From: JASHVB01 sp963762885
GTDB taxonomy: Bacteria > Pseudomonadota > Alphaproteobacteria > Acetobacterales > Acetobacteraceae
Assembly (NCBI GenBank): GCA_963762885.1
Contig: CAVXNH010000099.1
Span: 1 to 64,000 of the forward strand
Reading direction: 5' to 3'
Length of the DNA: 64,000 nucleotides
In this document: one piece after another, positions 18,475 through 27,354 of the stretch
Position numbering within the stretch: the first letter of the stretch is position 1
Layout of the letters: each line of letters starts with the position of its first letter
Position numbers and translations under genes: made by a program
Notes under the pieces: model-generated
The model's database searches: none
What the model was told of the DNA's origin: nothing
The model's input: only the letters and a program-made list of their open reading frames with translations

Positions 18475-19665
18475 TCACGCGGCCACCGGAAATCTGACGG
18501 TCCAAAACGTGCAATGACTGGAATTGAGGGTCACGGTCCCGCGAAGCTGTTCGGCAAGGCGACTTACCAGGCCCAATCCGTGTCGCTTGTTCTCGGCCTT
18601 CGCATCGAACCCCGGGCCGCTGTCGAGGACTGTCAGGGTCGCCATGCTGTCTTGGCCTGCCGGCGCCCGAACGGCCACGCTGATCGAGCCTGTGCCGTCC
18701 GGAAACGCGTGATCGTAGCTGTTTGTAACGAGTTCCGCGAGGATAATCCCCAGCGCCGTTACCGCATCGAGGTCGAGCATCACGTGGGCACTGTCGCAGG
18801 TCAGTGCAACGGCGGAGTTGGGAACACCCTGGATCTCTGCAAGGCTATGGCACAGCGAAACCGCGTAGGCGCCGAAATCGGTTGTGCGGGTTATCTCGTT
18901 GCCAAGCAGATGATCGTACACCTGGGCCAGAGTGGTGACACGGCGGGCAATCGCCTTGAGCCCGCGTTGCCCGGCCGGGTCCGGGGTATCGGCCACTTGC
19001 TTGCTCAACATGCCATAGACCAACTGCATGTTGTTGCGTACCCGATGCTGCAACTCCTCCGCCAGAATCTTCTTCTGCTCCAGCAAGCGGTCCTGCTCCG
19101 CGACCAGTACCTCCATGCGCTCGATGGTCTGCTTCAGGATATTCGTACGCACGGCCCTAGCGACGGCTTCCGCCAGGACATTGGCGAATCCGGTCAGGAA
19201 GTTGATGTCGTTCTCGTCATAATCGTGCTGCTGGTCGTTATCGATCTCCAGCACGCCATAGGGCTGCTGCTCGCCTTTGATGAGGACATCCACGGTCGAA
19301 ACGATGCCGTGCGCAGCATAGAATTTCGGCAAATCGAACTCGTTGTCCTTGCGCAGGTCGTTGCAGATCGATGGCTGGCCACTGACGAAGGCGCGGCCTT
19401 GCGGCGAACTTGTATCGGCGCGCGAGACGACAATGCCGACGATCCCGGATTGCCAGCCGAATCCGGCTTCAACGAGAAGATCGTTTTCCTCCGGCCGATA
19501 GCGGCACACTTTGCAGAACGGTACGCTGAGACCATCGGCGCAAACCCGTGCCGCTTCCGTCAGCACCGCGAGCAGATCGCTCTGACGAAGCGCAAAACTG
19601 CCAAAACTGGCGATCGCCGCCTGCTGCCGAAGCAGCACCTGGACCCTGGATGCGTATTCATCCAT
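18475..19665 (-). CDS. GAF domain sensor histidine kinase (HisKA_2/HWE-like)
   Basis: 396 residues with no membrane segment, so a cytosolic sensor. The GAF domain spans about 15-175 (PFCKVCRYRPEEN, VSTVDVLIKGEQQPYGVLEI). A coiled segment (175-200) leads to the phospho-acceptor region EELQHRVRNNMQLV with His207, typical of HisKA_2. The ATPase domain has N315 in ILAELVTNSYDHAF and the G1 box VLDSGPGFD. Such kinases often pair with stand-alone receivers. Its start overlaps the end of the upstream response-regulator gene by 8 bp, so the two are coupled. Confidence 0.88.
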   Translation of the reverse strand: MDEYASRVQVLLRQQAAIASFGSFALRQSDLLAVLTEAARVCADGLSVPFCKVCRYRPEENDLLVEAGFGWQSGIVGIVVSRADTSSPQGRAFVSGQPSICNDLRKDNEFDLPKFYAAHGIVSTVDVLIKGEQQPYGVLEIDNDQQHDYDENDINFLTGFANVLAEAVARAVRTNILKQTIERMEVLVAEQDRLLEQKKILAEELQHRVRNNMQLVYGMLSKQVADTPDPAGQRGLKAIARRVTTLAQVYDHLLGNEITRTTDFGAYAVSLCHSLAEIQGVPNSAVALTCDSAHVMLDLDAVTALGIILAELVTNSYDHAFPDGTGSISVAVRAPAGQDSMATLTVLDSGPGFDAKAENKRHGLGLVSRLAEQLRGTVTLNSSHCTFWTVRFPVAA

Positions 19666-20101
19666 GAGTTGCCTCCAACGGACCAGCGGTGGCCTGGTGC
19701 AATACCTTGAAGCCGCCCGGAAACGGCGGCGAGGCCTTGCCGGTGTCGATCAGTTCGGCGACGATTTCCAGGCCGCGCACAAGATCGGCAAAGAGATAGG
19801 GTTTGGCGAGGCAGCCTTGGCCGCGGAAATTCGCTGTATCAACGCTGGAAATATTGCCGGTGACATAAAGGATGCCGAGCCGCTCGAGGTCAGCCAGTTG
19901 CGCGGCAACCTCGCTACCGAGGCCGCCGTCGGCCAGCCGCATGTCGATGATGGCAAGATCGGGCAGGTGACGCCGGCCGAGCGTTACCGCCTGAGCGACA
20001 GTGCGGCCGATGCCGCAGACCTCGTACCCGTGCTCGACGAGAATGTCCTCGCTCATATCGGCAATCATAAGATCGTCCTCAGCTATCAGGACCTTTAACA
20101 T
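19658..20101 (-). CDS. Single-domain response regulator
   Basis: A 147-residue receiver-only protein starting MLKVLIAEDDLMIADMSED; acidic D9/D10, phospho-acceptor D53 (LAIIDMRLADGG) and the Lys in LAKPYLFADL are all present. There is no output domain, only a short tail. It is probably the cognate receiver of the overlapping GAF kinase. Its sequence is closely paralleled by the first 130 residues of the REC-GAF-REC-wHTH protein, including the tail motif SPPFPGGFKVL versus SPPFPPNFRVL. ATG 20101 was chosen because the receiver fold begins there. Confidence 0.88.
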   Translation of the reverse strand: MLKVLIAEDDLMIADMSEDILVEHGYEVCGIGRTVAQAVTLGRRHLPDLAIIDMRLADGGLGSEVAAQLADLERLGILYVTGNISSVDTANFRGQGCLAKPYLFADLVRGLEIVAELIDTGKASPPFPGGFKVLHQATAGPLEATHG

Positions 20102-20643
20102 AATTCTGGGCCTTCCATGCGGTAGCGGGTTTGACGATGCCCTGCTCACATTCCAAGTGGGGTAATATTCGGTAAATGGAAAGGTTCGGACTCTACTCAC
20201 ATGTGAATGAGCCGGGCCGTTGACGGCTCCCTCCCGATCATCGGAGGGCCTGGCGCCACTCGCGCGTGCACCGCATCCGTCGAAAGGGGCCACAACTGCG
20301 TTGAGTAGATGTACCTAGACCGGCCCTATTCCACGAACCAACGCGTGGCGAAGAGATGGCCGCCATCGTCACTCGCCGAATCCGATCGCCTCGGGTCCTC
20401 GACTGAAAATGGCAACCCACCGGCACGGTAATACCGGCCTTTTCGCTTTGGACGATCGCGCGCCAGCTTTCCCGAGTCATGTTCCTTCGAGGGCGACGCG
20501 CAAATCGTCGACCAACCGTTCAAGCAACGCCACTTCGACCTTGGCCGCAGCCTTGATCATAGGTTGCTTCAAGGAGTCCAAACGCTGGCGACCGCGGACA
20601 GCGAGGCGCTGCACCGAAAAGGATGCGTGTCCGGGAGCCATGG
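20102..20643. other. Intergenic region upstream of signalling operon
   Basis: About 540 bp. The first 100 bp should hold the promoter of the response regulator-kinase genes. Near 20480-20560 the minus strand reads MIKAAAKVEVALLERLVDDL followed by a few more codons and then loses frame, which may be a small decayed gene. Nothing else is recognisable. Confidence 0.35.
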
Positions 20644-20841
20644 TCAGGGGTGCCGGCTGTTTAGTTCCTCGGCGGTCAAATGCGCAATCTTGCGCGCGCC
20701 GGTCCAGATCTCCACGGCAGGGCTGCGAACGCCAAGCCTCGCCGCCGCGAGAATCGCCGCATCATCACTGTCACGGTCAACCGGTTGCCAATTAAAGATG
20801 CGGTCAGTCTCGTCGAGCAGATAAACGCGGTAACAGGCCAT
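20644..20841 (-). CDS. Small conserved hypothetical protein
   Basis: 65 residues: MACYRVYLLDETDRIFNWQP, then acidic and Ala-rich sequence (DDAAILAAARL) and EIWTGARKIAHL. Short proteins with this layout (a CYRVYxLD start, an Ala-rich helix, EVW...RxV) are frequent in alphaproteobacteria and have no assigned function. GTGAGGG lies just upstream of the ATG on the minus strand. It is monocistronic. Confidence 0.6.
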   Translation of the reverse strand: MACYRVYLLDETDRIFNWQPVDRDSDDAAILAAARLGVRSPAVEIWTGARKIAHLTAEELNSRHP

Positions 20842-21082
20842 TTTGCCCTCACTGGGTTTTTATCGGCCGCCCAGTCTCTTTAGCCGCGCCAGGCTTGACA
20901 CAGAAGGTTCGGAATCCACTCATTTCGCGATGCATCGGCAGGTCGGTGTCACGCTCCCACAGTAACTGAACTGTCCCAAGGGCGCCTGGAGCGGTCGAGG
21001 GATCGCCTTTGTGGTGAATCAGCTTGTTTGCCAGCACACCGCGCCGGCCTCACGGGTCTGGCGCCGCCTGGATCGAAATATG

Positions 21083-21181
21083 ATGCCAACCCGCCAACCG
21101 ATTGACGTACGGCACGAACCGCCCCAACCGTCATGGCCGGGCCGAAGTCGTCGAAAGTCAACCGTTTGACGGGCTGGTATG
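21083..21181. mobile_element. MITE-like element, family D (copy 2)
   Basis: Left end ccaacccgccaaccgattga and right end gtttgacgggctggtat are inverted and match the ends of the element at 12127-12340; the interior cgccccaaccgtcatggccg is shared with copy D3. The middle is shortened, so this is an internally deleted copy. It lies just upstream of the PPOX-class gene and may contribute to its leader. Confidence 0.7.
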
Positions 21182-21213
21182 AGACGCAAAACAGCGGGCA
21201 AGGACAGTGCAGG

Positions 21214-21666
21214 ATGGGCGGCTTCGAGACCTTGAAACGCCAGCGATATCTCAACCTCGAAACGTTTCGCAAGAACGGGCAGGGTGTTCGCACCCCGGTC
21301 TGGTTCGCCGCCGACCCGAGGGATGACACGACGCTCTATGTCTATTCGCTGAGCCAGTCCGGCAAGGCGAAACGCCTCCGCCGCAACAGCGAAGTTCGGG
21401 TCGCGCCGTGCACTGCAAGGGGAACCGTCACCGGTCCGTGGATCGATGCGCAGGCCACAATTGTTGCCGGAGACCAATTCCGCCACGGGATGCACCTCAT
21501 CGACCGCAAATACCGCCCCTGGAAGCAGCTCCTCGACCTGCTCGCACGGTTGCGCCGCCAGGATGGGCGCATCGGGATCGTGATCCGAAGGCAAAGCGGC
21601 TCGTCGCCGGGCCAGGCATCTCCAACCCGCGGCCGGCACCGATCCACCGATCGGCCCAGGGCGTGA
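21214..21666 (+). CDS. PPOX-class (F420/FMN split-barrel) protein
   Basis: About 150 residues from MGGFETLKRQRYLNLETFRK. The N-terminal part shows the split-barrel flavin/F420-binding pattern TPVWFAADPRDDTTLYVYSL, SGKAKRLRRNSEVRVAPC and the GPWIDAQATIV strand, typical of PPOX-class F420-dependent proteins. After RRQDGRIGIVIR the last 24 residues are Arg/Pro-rich and unlike the family, so an indel near the 3' end is possible. It probably reduces or binds a small substrate with a flavin-type cofactor. It heads a co-directional group with the SnoaL-like and CoA-transferase genes. Confidence 0.75.
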   Translation: MGGFETLKRQRYLNLETFRKNGQGVRTPVWFAADPRDDTTLYVYSLSQSGKAKRLRRNSEVRVAPCTARGTVTGPWIDAQATIVAGDQFRHGMHLIDRKYRPWKQLLDLLARLRRQDGRIGIVIRRQSGSSPGQASPTRGRHRSTDRPRA

Positions 21667-21725
21667 CCACGGCGCATGACCGCGATAGGATCGCGGGTCG
21701 GATACCAACCAAGGGGGAGAAACAC

Positions 21726-22100
21726 ATGGCAGGCAACGGCCAGCACATCATCGAACTGGACCGCCAGCGCATGCAGGCGATGGCCAGCAAGGACATCGCC
21801 ACGCTCAACAAGCTGCTGGCCGACGAACTGATCTATTGCCATTCGTCAGCGCGGCTCGACACCAAGCAGAGCCTGATCGGCGCCATGCAATCCGGCGCCA
21901 CCGTCTACACCGGCGTCGAACCATCCGAGGTGAAAGCGCAGGACTGCGGCGACGCCGTGGTGCTGACCGGCATCGCCCGCATCAACGTCGTTTCGGGCGG
22001 CAAGCCCAACGCGTTCAGCGTTCGCTTCACCGATGTCTATGCCAAACGCGGTGGCGAGTGGCAGATGGTGACCTGGCAATCCACCCGCCTGCCCGAATAA
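21726..22100 (+). CDS. SnoaL/NTF2-like domain protein (DUF4440-type)
   Basis: 124 residues starting MAGNGQHIIELDRQRMQAMA, preceded by AAGGGGGAGA. A single cone-shaped NTF2-like domain: an N-terminal helix, then LLADELIYCHSSARLDTKQS, and strands ending FTDVYAKRGGEWQMVTWQST, which is the usual DUF4440 finish. Such proteins may be small enzymes or ligand binders. It sits 30 bp upstream of a CoA-transferase, so the two are probably co-transcribed. Confidence 0.82.
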   Translation: MAGNGQHIIELDRQRMQAMASKDIATLNKLLADELIYCHSSARLDTKQSLIGAMQSGATVYTGVEPSEVKAQDCGDAVVLTGIARINVVSGGKPNAFSVRFTDVYAKRGGEWQMVTWQSTRLPE

Positions 22101-22130
22101 TCCCAGAAACGTCCAGGGGAGAATCCTAAA

Positions 22131-23321
22131 ATGACCTACGCGGCGGCCTTCGCCGGGTTGAAGGTGATCGATCTGACCGGAGGCGTCGCCGGCCCCTCCT
22201 GCGCCATGTTCCTGGCGCAGCACGGGGCGGACGTCATCAAGGTAGAAACACCGCATGGCGGCGGCGACTGGTCGCGCATCCTGGGAAAGCGCTATCACGA
22301 CCACTCGGCCTATTCGCTGTTCGGCACGCTGGGCAAGCGCAGCATCGCACTCGACCTGAAAAAGCCCGAGGGCAAGCAGGTGCTGTGGCGGCTGTTGCAT
22401 GGCGCCGACGTGTTCCTTGAAGGTTTCCGTCCCGGTACGATCCAGCGCCACGGCTTCGGCTACGACGCGGTCAGTGCGAAGGAGCCGCAGATCATCTACT
22501 ACTCGATCTCCGGCTTCGGGCAGACCGGGCCGCTCGCGGGACGGCCGGCGATGGACCCGGTGTTGCAGGCGATGACCGGCATCGTCGACGAGAACCGCGG
22601 CGAGCATGACAATCATCCGCACCGCATCGCCATCTCGCTGATCGATATGTATAGCGGGCTACTGGGTTTTCAGGCGATCGCCACGTCGCTGTACGCACGC
22701 CAGGCGGAGGGGCGCGGCAGGTTCGTCGAGCTCAGCCTGATGCACGGCGGAGCAATGCTGTCGGTGATCCGGCTGATGGCGCAGTACCTGGAGCACGGCA
22801 AGGCGCAGCGCACCAGCATGCCGAACGGCGTCTACACCACAGCCGACGGGCAGTTGAATATCACCATGGTGCGGCCGGGCGACTGGCCATTGTTCTGCGC
22901 TGCAATCGGTGAGCCGGGCCTGGAGCACGAGCCGCGCTTCGCCACCCACACCGCACGCGGCGACCATTTGGATGATCTCTACGAAGTGGTGCGCCCGATC
23001 ATCAAGACGAAGCCGACCGAGTGGCTGGCGGCGCGGCTGACCGAGCGCGGTATCATGAACGGCAAGGTCAACACCTACCGGCAATTCCTGACCGAAGAAC
23101 AGGTGGCGGCCTCCGGCATCATGGCATGGCTCGAACAACCGGGCGTGCCGGAGCCGGTGCCGATGCCGAACATTCCCGGCCTGCCGCCGTTTGAATCCGG
23201 CACCAAGCGCGCGCATGCACCTGCGTTAGGCGAGCACACGCTGGAGGTCCTGGCCGAGCATGGCTACAGCGAAACGGAGATCGCGTCACTGCTCCAGCAT
23301 AAGGTGGTAAGCGCGCCGTAA
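22131..23321 (+). CDS. Class III CoA-transferase (CaiB/BaiF family)
   Basis: 396 residues, normal for family III CoA-transferases. N-terminal FAGLKVIDLTGGVAGPSCAM and FLAQHGADVIKVE are the classic start of the fold. The catalytic Asp should be in RPAMDPVLQAMTG, which aligns with the Frc active-site Asp. FEGFRPGTIQRHGFGYD and SISGFGQTGPLAGRP are also diagnostic. It moves CoA between acyl groups; the substrate is not evident. It is the last gene of the PPOX-SnoaL-CoA-transferase group, followed by a family A palindrome. Confidence 0.9.
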   Translation: MTYAAAFAGLKVIDLTGGVAGPSCAMFLAQHGADVIKVETPHGGGDWSRILGKRYHDHSAYSLFGTLGKRSIALDLKKPEGKQVLWRLLHGADVFLEGFRPGTIQRHGFGYDAVSAKEPQIIYYSISGFGQTGPLAGRPAMDPVLQAMTGIVDENRGEHDNHPHRIAISLIDMYSGLLGFQAIATSLYARQAEGRGRFVELSLMHGGAMLSVIRLMAQYLEHGKAQRTSMPNGVYTTADGQLNITMVRPGDWPLFCAAIGEPGLEHEPRFATHTARGDHLDDLYEVVRPIIKTKPTEWLAARLTERGIMNGKVNTYRQFLTEEQVAASGIMAWLEQPGVPEPVPMPNIPGLPPFESGTKRAHAPALGEHTLEVLAEHGYSETEIASLLQHKVVSAP

Positions 23322-23345
23322 AACCTCTCGCGCGCTACGCGCGGC

Positions 23346-23512
23346 TAACCTCTCCCGCGGGAGCGGGAGAGGTCGAGGCGCCCTTGCGCCGAGGGTGAGG
23401 GTGATCGGGTCGGCACGTAGCAGGTAGAGCGTAGTGTGCCACCCCGCTGCACCCTCACCCTCGGTGCATCGCACCATCGACCTCTCCCGCGCGAAGCGCG
23501 GGAGAGGTTATA
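23346..23512. repeat. Composite palindromic repeat, family A (copy 3)
   Basis: Two family A arms face each other: left cctctcccgcgggagcggga with gagggtgagggtgatcgggt, right accctcaccctcggtgcatc with cctctcccgcgcgaagcgcg. Between them lies the 19 bp core gtagcaggtagagcgtagt. The same composite at 46929-47091 has this core inverted. It lies between the convergent CoA-transferase and FAD oxidoreductase genes, where it could terminate both. Confidence 0.85.
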
Positions 23513-24901
23513 AAACCGCCCCCGCGCCACGCAACCGTTCCTGCAACGTGCTCACCGACACCGCCCGCGGCGAACAATCGCTCTCCAGCGACAGCGCCGC
23601 AGCAGTCCCCGCGGCCTCGCCCATCGCGAAGCAGGGCGGCATCACGCGGATCGCACCCAACGCCTCGTGCGTCGCCGAAACCGCGCGGCCGGCGATCAGC
23701 AGGCCGTCCACATCGCGAGGCACCAGCACGCGATACGGGATCTCGTAGACGTTGGCGGTAGGGGGCGCCTCCGCGGTGCCGCCGCCGGCTCCGCTCGGGT
23801 CGTGGATATCGACCGGGTAGCCGCAGAGCCCGATGACATCCTCGAACCGCCGGCCGTTCTGCAAATCGCCCAGCGTCAGCGTATATTCCCCCACCACGCG
23901 CCGCGTCTCCCGGACGCCGATCTGCGTCGCGGTATCGAGCAACGCGCAATGTTCGAAGCCCGGCAGGTCGGAGCGAAAGAATGCCAACAGCGCCATGGCC
24001 TGTTCGCGTCCCTCGATCTCGGCGGCGGTAAGATCGTGCACGTCGGTGCCGTTGCGGCGCAGCACGCGGCCCGTGTTGATGCGCCACACGCCGGGCTGCA
24101 GCGTGCGATACATCCCGATGCCCTTGCGAGGCGCCGGAAAACGGCCCTCCGCAGTCGCCTTGGCGACGATCGACGCATAGGGACGGAAATCGTCGGGATG
24201 GCTGCGCACGTACTCTTCCACCACCGCGTCATCGACCCCCTGCACGCGGAAGAACAGCGTCATCGGCTGTGTCAGCCCATCGGAATCGCGCCCAAGAGAC
24301 GTTTCGGCGCCGGCCAGCGTTGCAACATCACCGTCGGCGGAGCAATCGACAAAACGCCGCGCCGGCTGCACATGCAGGCCGCTCTTGCTGGCACACACCA
24401 GGCCCGCGATGCGCTGCCGGCCATTGTCCGTTGGTTCCGTCAGCGCATCCACCACCAGCGTGTGCAGCAGCAATTCGACGCCGGCCTCGCGGCACATCCG
24501 CATGGCCGTGATTTTTGCCGATTCCGGGTCGAACGGCGTCACCTTGTCATGGCCATATTCGATGAAGCCGCAATAAGCGCTGCCCGCCGGGATGCCGGAC
24601 GGATGCAACGCGCCGCCATCGGCAACCATGCGCTGCACGAATTCCTCAAAGATGCCCTTGATCAGTTGCTGCGAGCCGTCCAGCGAGTAGGACGTCATGC
24701 ACGGTCCTACCAACCCAGCGGTCAAATTGCCGCCGAGGAAGCCGTAACGCTCGATCAGCAACGTGCGCGCTCCGCTGCGAGCCGCCGCAATGGAAGCTGC
24801 GATGCCGGACGGGCCGCCACCACCACCACAACGTCCCTTTCCGGGCTGACTTTGAGGGAGCGGCTATAGGCGACGGTTCCGGCCAAAGGTGCTGTGTTCA
24901 A
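23508..24901 (-). CDS. FAD-dependent oxidoreductase, frameshifted near N-terminus
   Basis: The frame 23508-24761 holds about 417 residues including TLLIERYGFLGGNLTAGLVG, ARRFVDCSADGDVATLAGAE and the C-terminal FAD box GLLIAGRAVSATHEALGAIR. The N-terminal FAD motif is in another frame (SPERDVVVVV then ASIAAARSGAR): one missing G near 24828, in a run of G/T repeats, breaks what would read VVVVGGGPSGIAAS. With that base restored the gene is a normal FAD_oxidored protein. No ATG fits; a TTG at 24901 (LNTAPLAGTVAYSRSL) is plausible. It is co-oriented with the downstream SDR gene. Real mutation or read error cannot be told apart. Confidence 0.75.
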
Positions 24902-24935
24902 GGACGTGGTTCCTGCATGCTTAAAGGGGAGAAAA

Positions 24936-25739
24936 TCAGCGGAACATCGAGCCGCCATCGGCGTCAAGCGCTGCGCCATAGACGAACGATGCGGCCGAAG
25001 AACAAAGGAACAGGATGGCGGCAGCCATGTCGTCCGGCCGACCCATGCGCTTCATCGGCAACCCGTCGGCGATGCGCGCCTTCAGCTCCGAAGACACATC
25101 GCGGTGCATCGGCGTATCGGATGGGCCCGGATTGAGCGCGTTGATACGAACGCCCTTGCCCGCCAGTTCCCGCGCGACCGATTTCACCAGCGAGAGCACG
25201 CCCGCCTTGCTGGCGGCATAGGCGGCGTCGGCAATCAGGCCGCCTCCGCCACGCACCCCGGCATCGGACGCGACACAGACGATGTTTCCTCCGCCGGCCA
25301 AGAGCATGCGTGTCACCGCCTCCTGCACGACAAAGAATGTGCCCAGCAGGTTGATGTCGAGTACGCGCCGCCAGTGCTGCCAATCCATGTCGCCCAGCCG
25401 CTTCGATGTGATCACCGCAGCGCAGGTGACCAGGTTGTCGATCTTGCCAAGGTGCTTGTCGGCATAGGCGAAGGCGGCACCGATACTGACAGGGTCGCCG
25501 ACATCCAGCGCGGTCGCGCTGGCCTTGCCGCCGTTGGCATTGATGGCTTCGGCATGCCGCTGCACTGTGTCCCCGTCGAGATCGGTCAGCAGCACGTGCG
25601 CACCATGTGCGGCAAAGCTGCGTGCCGCTTCCAGCCCCATACCGCCGGCGGCGCCAGTGATGAACACGGTCTGACCGGCAAAATGATCCAACGCGAAGGC
25701 ATCGGCAGGCACGTTGCGGGCCGTAAGTTCCGTGTCCAT
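24936..25739 (-). CDS. Short-chain dehydrogenase/reductase
   Basis: 267 residues, classical SDR. Cofactor motif TGAAGGMG, acidic residue in LLTDLDGD (suggesting NAD preference), a Cys-Ala variant of NNAG (VTCAAV), the catalytic Ser in VCVASDAGVRG and YxxxK in YAASKAGVLSL. The C-terminal LNPGPSDTPM and DADGGSMFR are typical. Start MDTELTARN chosen because the upstream in-frame extension is repeat DNA. It is transcribed towards the FAD oxidoreductase with a 34 bp gap, so the pair may act on the same polyol or carboxylate that the divergent ABC transporter imports (inference). Confidence 0.88.
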   Translation of the reverse strand: MDTELTARNVPADAFALDHFAGQTVFITGAAGGMGLEAARSFAAHGAHVLLTDLDGDTVQRHAEAINANGGKASATALDVGDPVSIGAAFAYADKHLGKIDNLVTCAAVITSKRLGDMDWQHWRRVLDINLLGTFFVVQEAVTRMLLAGGGNIVCVASDAGVRGGGGLIADAAYAASKAGVLSLVKSVARELAGKGVRINALNPGPSDTPMHRDVSSELKARIADGLPMKRMGRPDDMAAAILFLCSSAASFVYGAALDADGGSMFR

Positions 25740-25794
25740 ATCGTCATTCCGTTTTCGTGCGCCTTTTATGATTTGATGCACCGGCAGCGCGTAC

Positions 25795-25882
25795 ATCGTC
25801 ATGCCGGCGCAGGCCGGCATCCATGACTTTGACACACGCCACGAGAAAAGTCGTGGATGCCGGCCTGCGCCGGCATGACGAT
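25795..25882. repeat. Hairpin repeat (family B)
   Basis: atcgtcatgccggcgcaggc and its inverted copy ending ccggcatgacgat enclose a short variable centre with a second pair (catgac...gtggatg). The element lies in the divergent promoter region between the SDR and the ABC binding-protein gene. Related but distinct hairpins are at 42562-42656, 50871-50959 and 52666-52728. Confidence 0.75.
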
Positions 25883-26059
25883 GTGCGCGCTGCGGGCCGG
25901 CACGACATCACTGCAGCCCACACTATCGGAGTTCTCGCGCCTTCCTCCAGAATTGGCTCGCTTGCACCCGCACAGCTCCTGTAGCAACCTTACGAAAAGG
26001 CGTGACGGCGTGCAACCCGTGCTCGCCATGAACGAGCAGGCGCGACCAAGGGAGAAAAC

Positions 26060-27340
26060 ATGCGTGCCATCACCCGTCGCGACGTGCTGCTGGGAGCCAC
26101 AGGTCTGGCGGCGACCGGCACTTCGCTGCATCCGGTCCATGCGGCCGACAAACCCGCAAAACTCACCATCCTCGCCCATCGCGTGCATCAGCTTGTCTGC
26201 ACCGAAGGGCCGGGGGGCGATGCCACCAAGGCCTGGCGCGAACAGAATGGCATCGCGCTTGAATGGGTGACGCTCGACCTCAACGCCATCCGCGACCGCC
26301 TGATGCGCGAGGCCAGCCTCTCGCACACCGACATCGCTGTCGGCTTCCTGCTGAACACCTCCGCGGTACCGGAAGCCCTGGCGCTGTTCGAACCACTCGA
26401 CCCGTTCATGCAAGCAAAGCCGATTGACGATCCGCCCGATATCTCGGCAGGGTTCATGAAGGCGTTCGCTCATAAGGGTGCGCAGTACGGCATACCGTTC
26501 CGTCAGGCGGTGAACGCCCTGCATTGGAACGCCGCGCTGTTCAACGAGCGTGGCGTGGAGGCGCCCCCGACCACTATCGACAACTTCCTCGACACCGCCC
26601 GCAAGCTGAGCTTCACCAACAAGGACGGCGCGCGCGTCTACGCCGTCGCCGCCGAGGGCGACAATTACACGTTCATGGTGACGATCGCGCGGGCCTATGG
26701 CGGCGATCTCATCACCGAGGATTACCAGGTGCTGGCCGACCAACCGGGCATGATCGAGGCGCTGAAGCTGCTTCGGGCGCTCTACCAGGAAAAGCTGGTG
26801 CCGCCGAACATCACCGCCATGTCGCAGAACGACCTGATCGGCGCGATGCAGCAGGGCCAGGTGGCGATGGAGCAGTTTCCCTTCGGCCGCACCGTGCTGT
26901 TCAACGATCCTAAGAGTTCGAAATTCCCCGGTCAGTTCAAGCTAGCCATGTGGCCGGGCAAGACTCCCGGCGAAGTCGTCAGCACCGCCGAGTTCTGGGG
27001 GATGGTGATTCCAAAGACCGCCTCTGCCAAGGACTGGAGTTGGAGCCTGATGCGCGACCTGGTAAGCCAGCCGAACACCGTCATCGAAACCATCAACGGC
27101 AACGGCCCGGTGCGGGTATCCGCCTACGCGGCCCCCGAGGTCGTCAAGCAGATCCCCTACGCAGCGATGGAAGCGCAGGCGCTGAAGGTCGCGCGCGTGC
27201 CGATGCCCGCTTTCGCCAAGGTCGCCCAGGCCAAGGACATCTGCGTCGAGGAAATGCAGGCGGCGATGCTCGGCATGAAAACGCCCGAGCAAGCCGGCAA
27301 GAGCATGGCCCAGCGCTTGCGGCCGCTGATGCCCTCCTGA
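26060..27340 (+). CDS. ABC transporter extracellular solute-binding protein (sugar type)
   Basis: 426 residues with a Tat-type signal (ITRRDVLLGATGLAATG) ending near VHAADKP. The body follows the family 1 (MalE/UgpB-like) solute-binding layout: YGIPFRQAVNALHWNAALF, GVEAPPTTIDNFLDTARKL, then the hinge and FWGMVIPKTASAKDW near the C-terminus. It acts in the periplasm, delivering a sugar or polyol to the two permeases encoded 14 bp downstream. The purine-rich AAGGGAGAAAAC precedes the ATG. Substrate unknown; the divergent dehydrogenase genes hint at a polyol or sugar acid. Confidence 0.88.
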   Translation: MRAITRRDVLLGATGLAATGTSLHPVHAADKPAKLTILAHRVHQLVCTEGPGGDATKAWREQNGIALEWVTLDLNAIRDRLMREASLSHTDIAVGFLLNTSAVPEALALFEPLDPFMQAKPIDDPPDISAGFMKAFAHKGAQYGIPFRQAVNALHWNAALFNERGVEAPPTTIDNFLDTARKLSFTNKDGARVYAVAAEGDNYTFMVTIARAYGGDLITEDYQVLADQPGMIEALKLLRALYQEKLVPPNITAMSQNDLIGAMQQGQVAMEQFPFGRTVLFNDPKSSKFPGQFKLAMWPGKTPGEVVSTAEFWGMVIPKTASAKDWSWSLMRDLVSQPNTVIETINGNGPVRVSAYAAPEVVKQIPYAAMEAQALKVARVPMPAFAKVAQAKDICVEEMQAAMLGMKTPEQAGKSMAQRLRPLMPS

Positions 27341-27354
27341 TTCTGTCGCCGCCG

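Noticed and set aside
20326..20523. Small minus-strand gene upstream of the signalling operon
   Set aside because: The helical start MIKAAAKVEVALLERLVDDL is in another frame and is lost after a few codons; there is no sustained frame.
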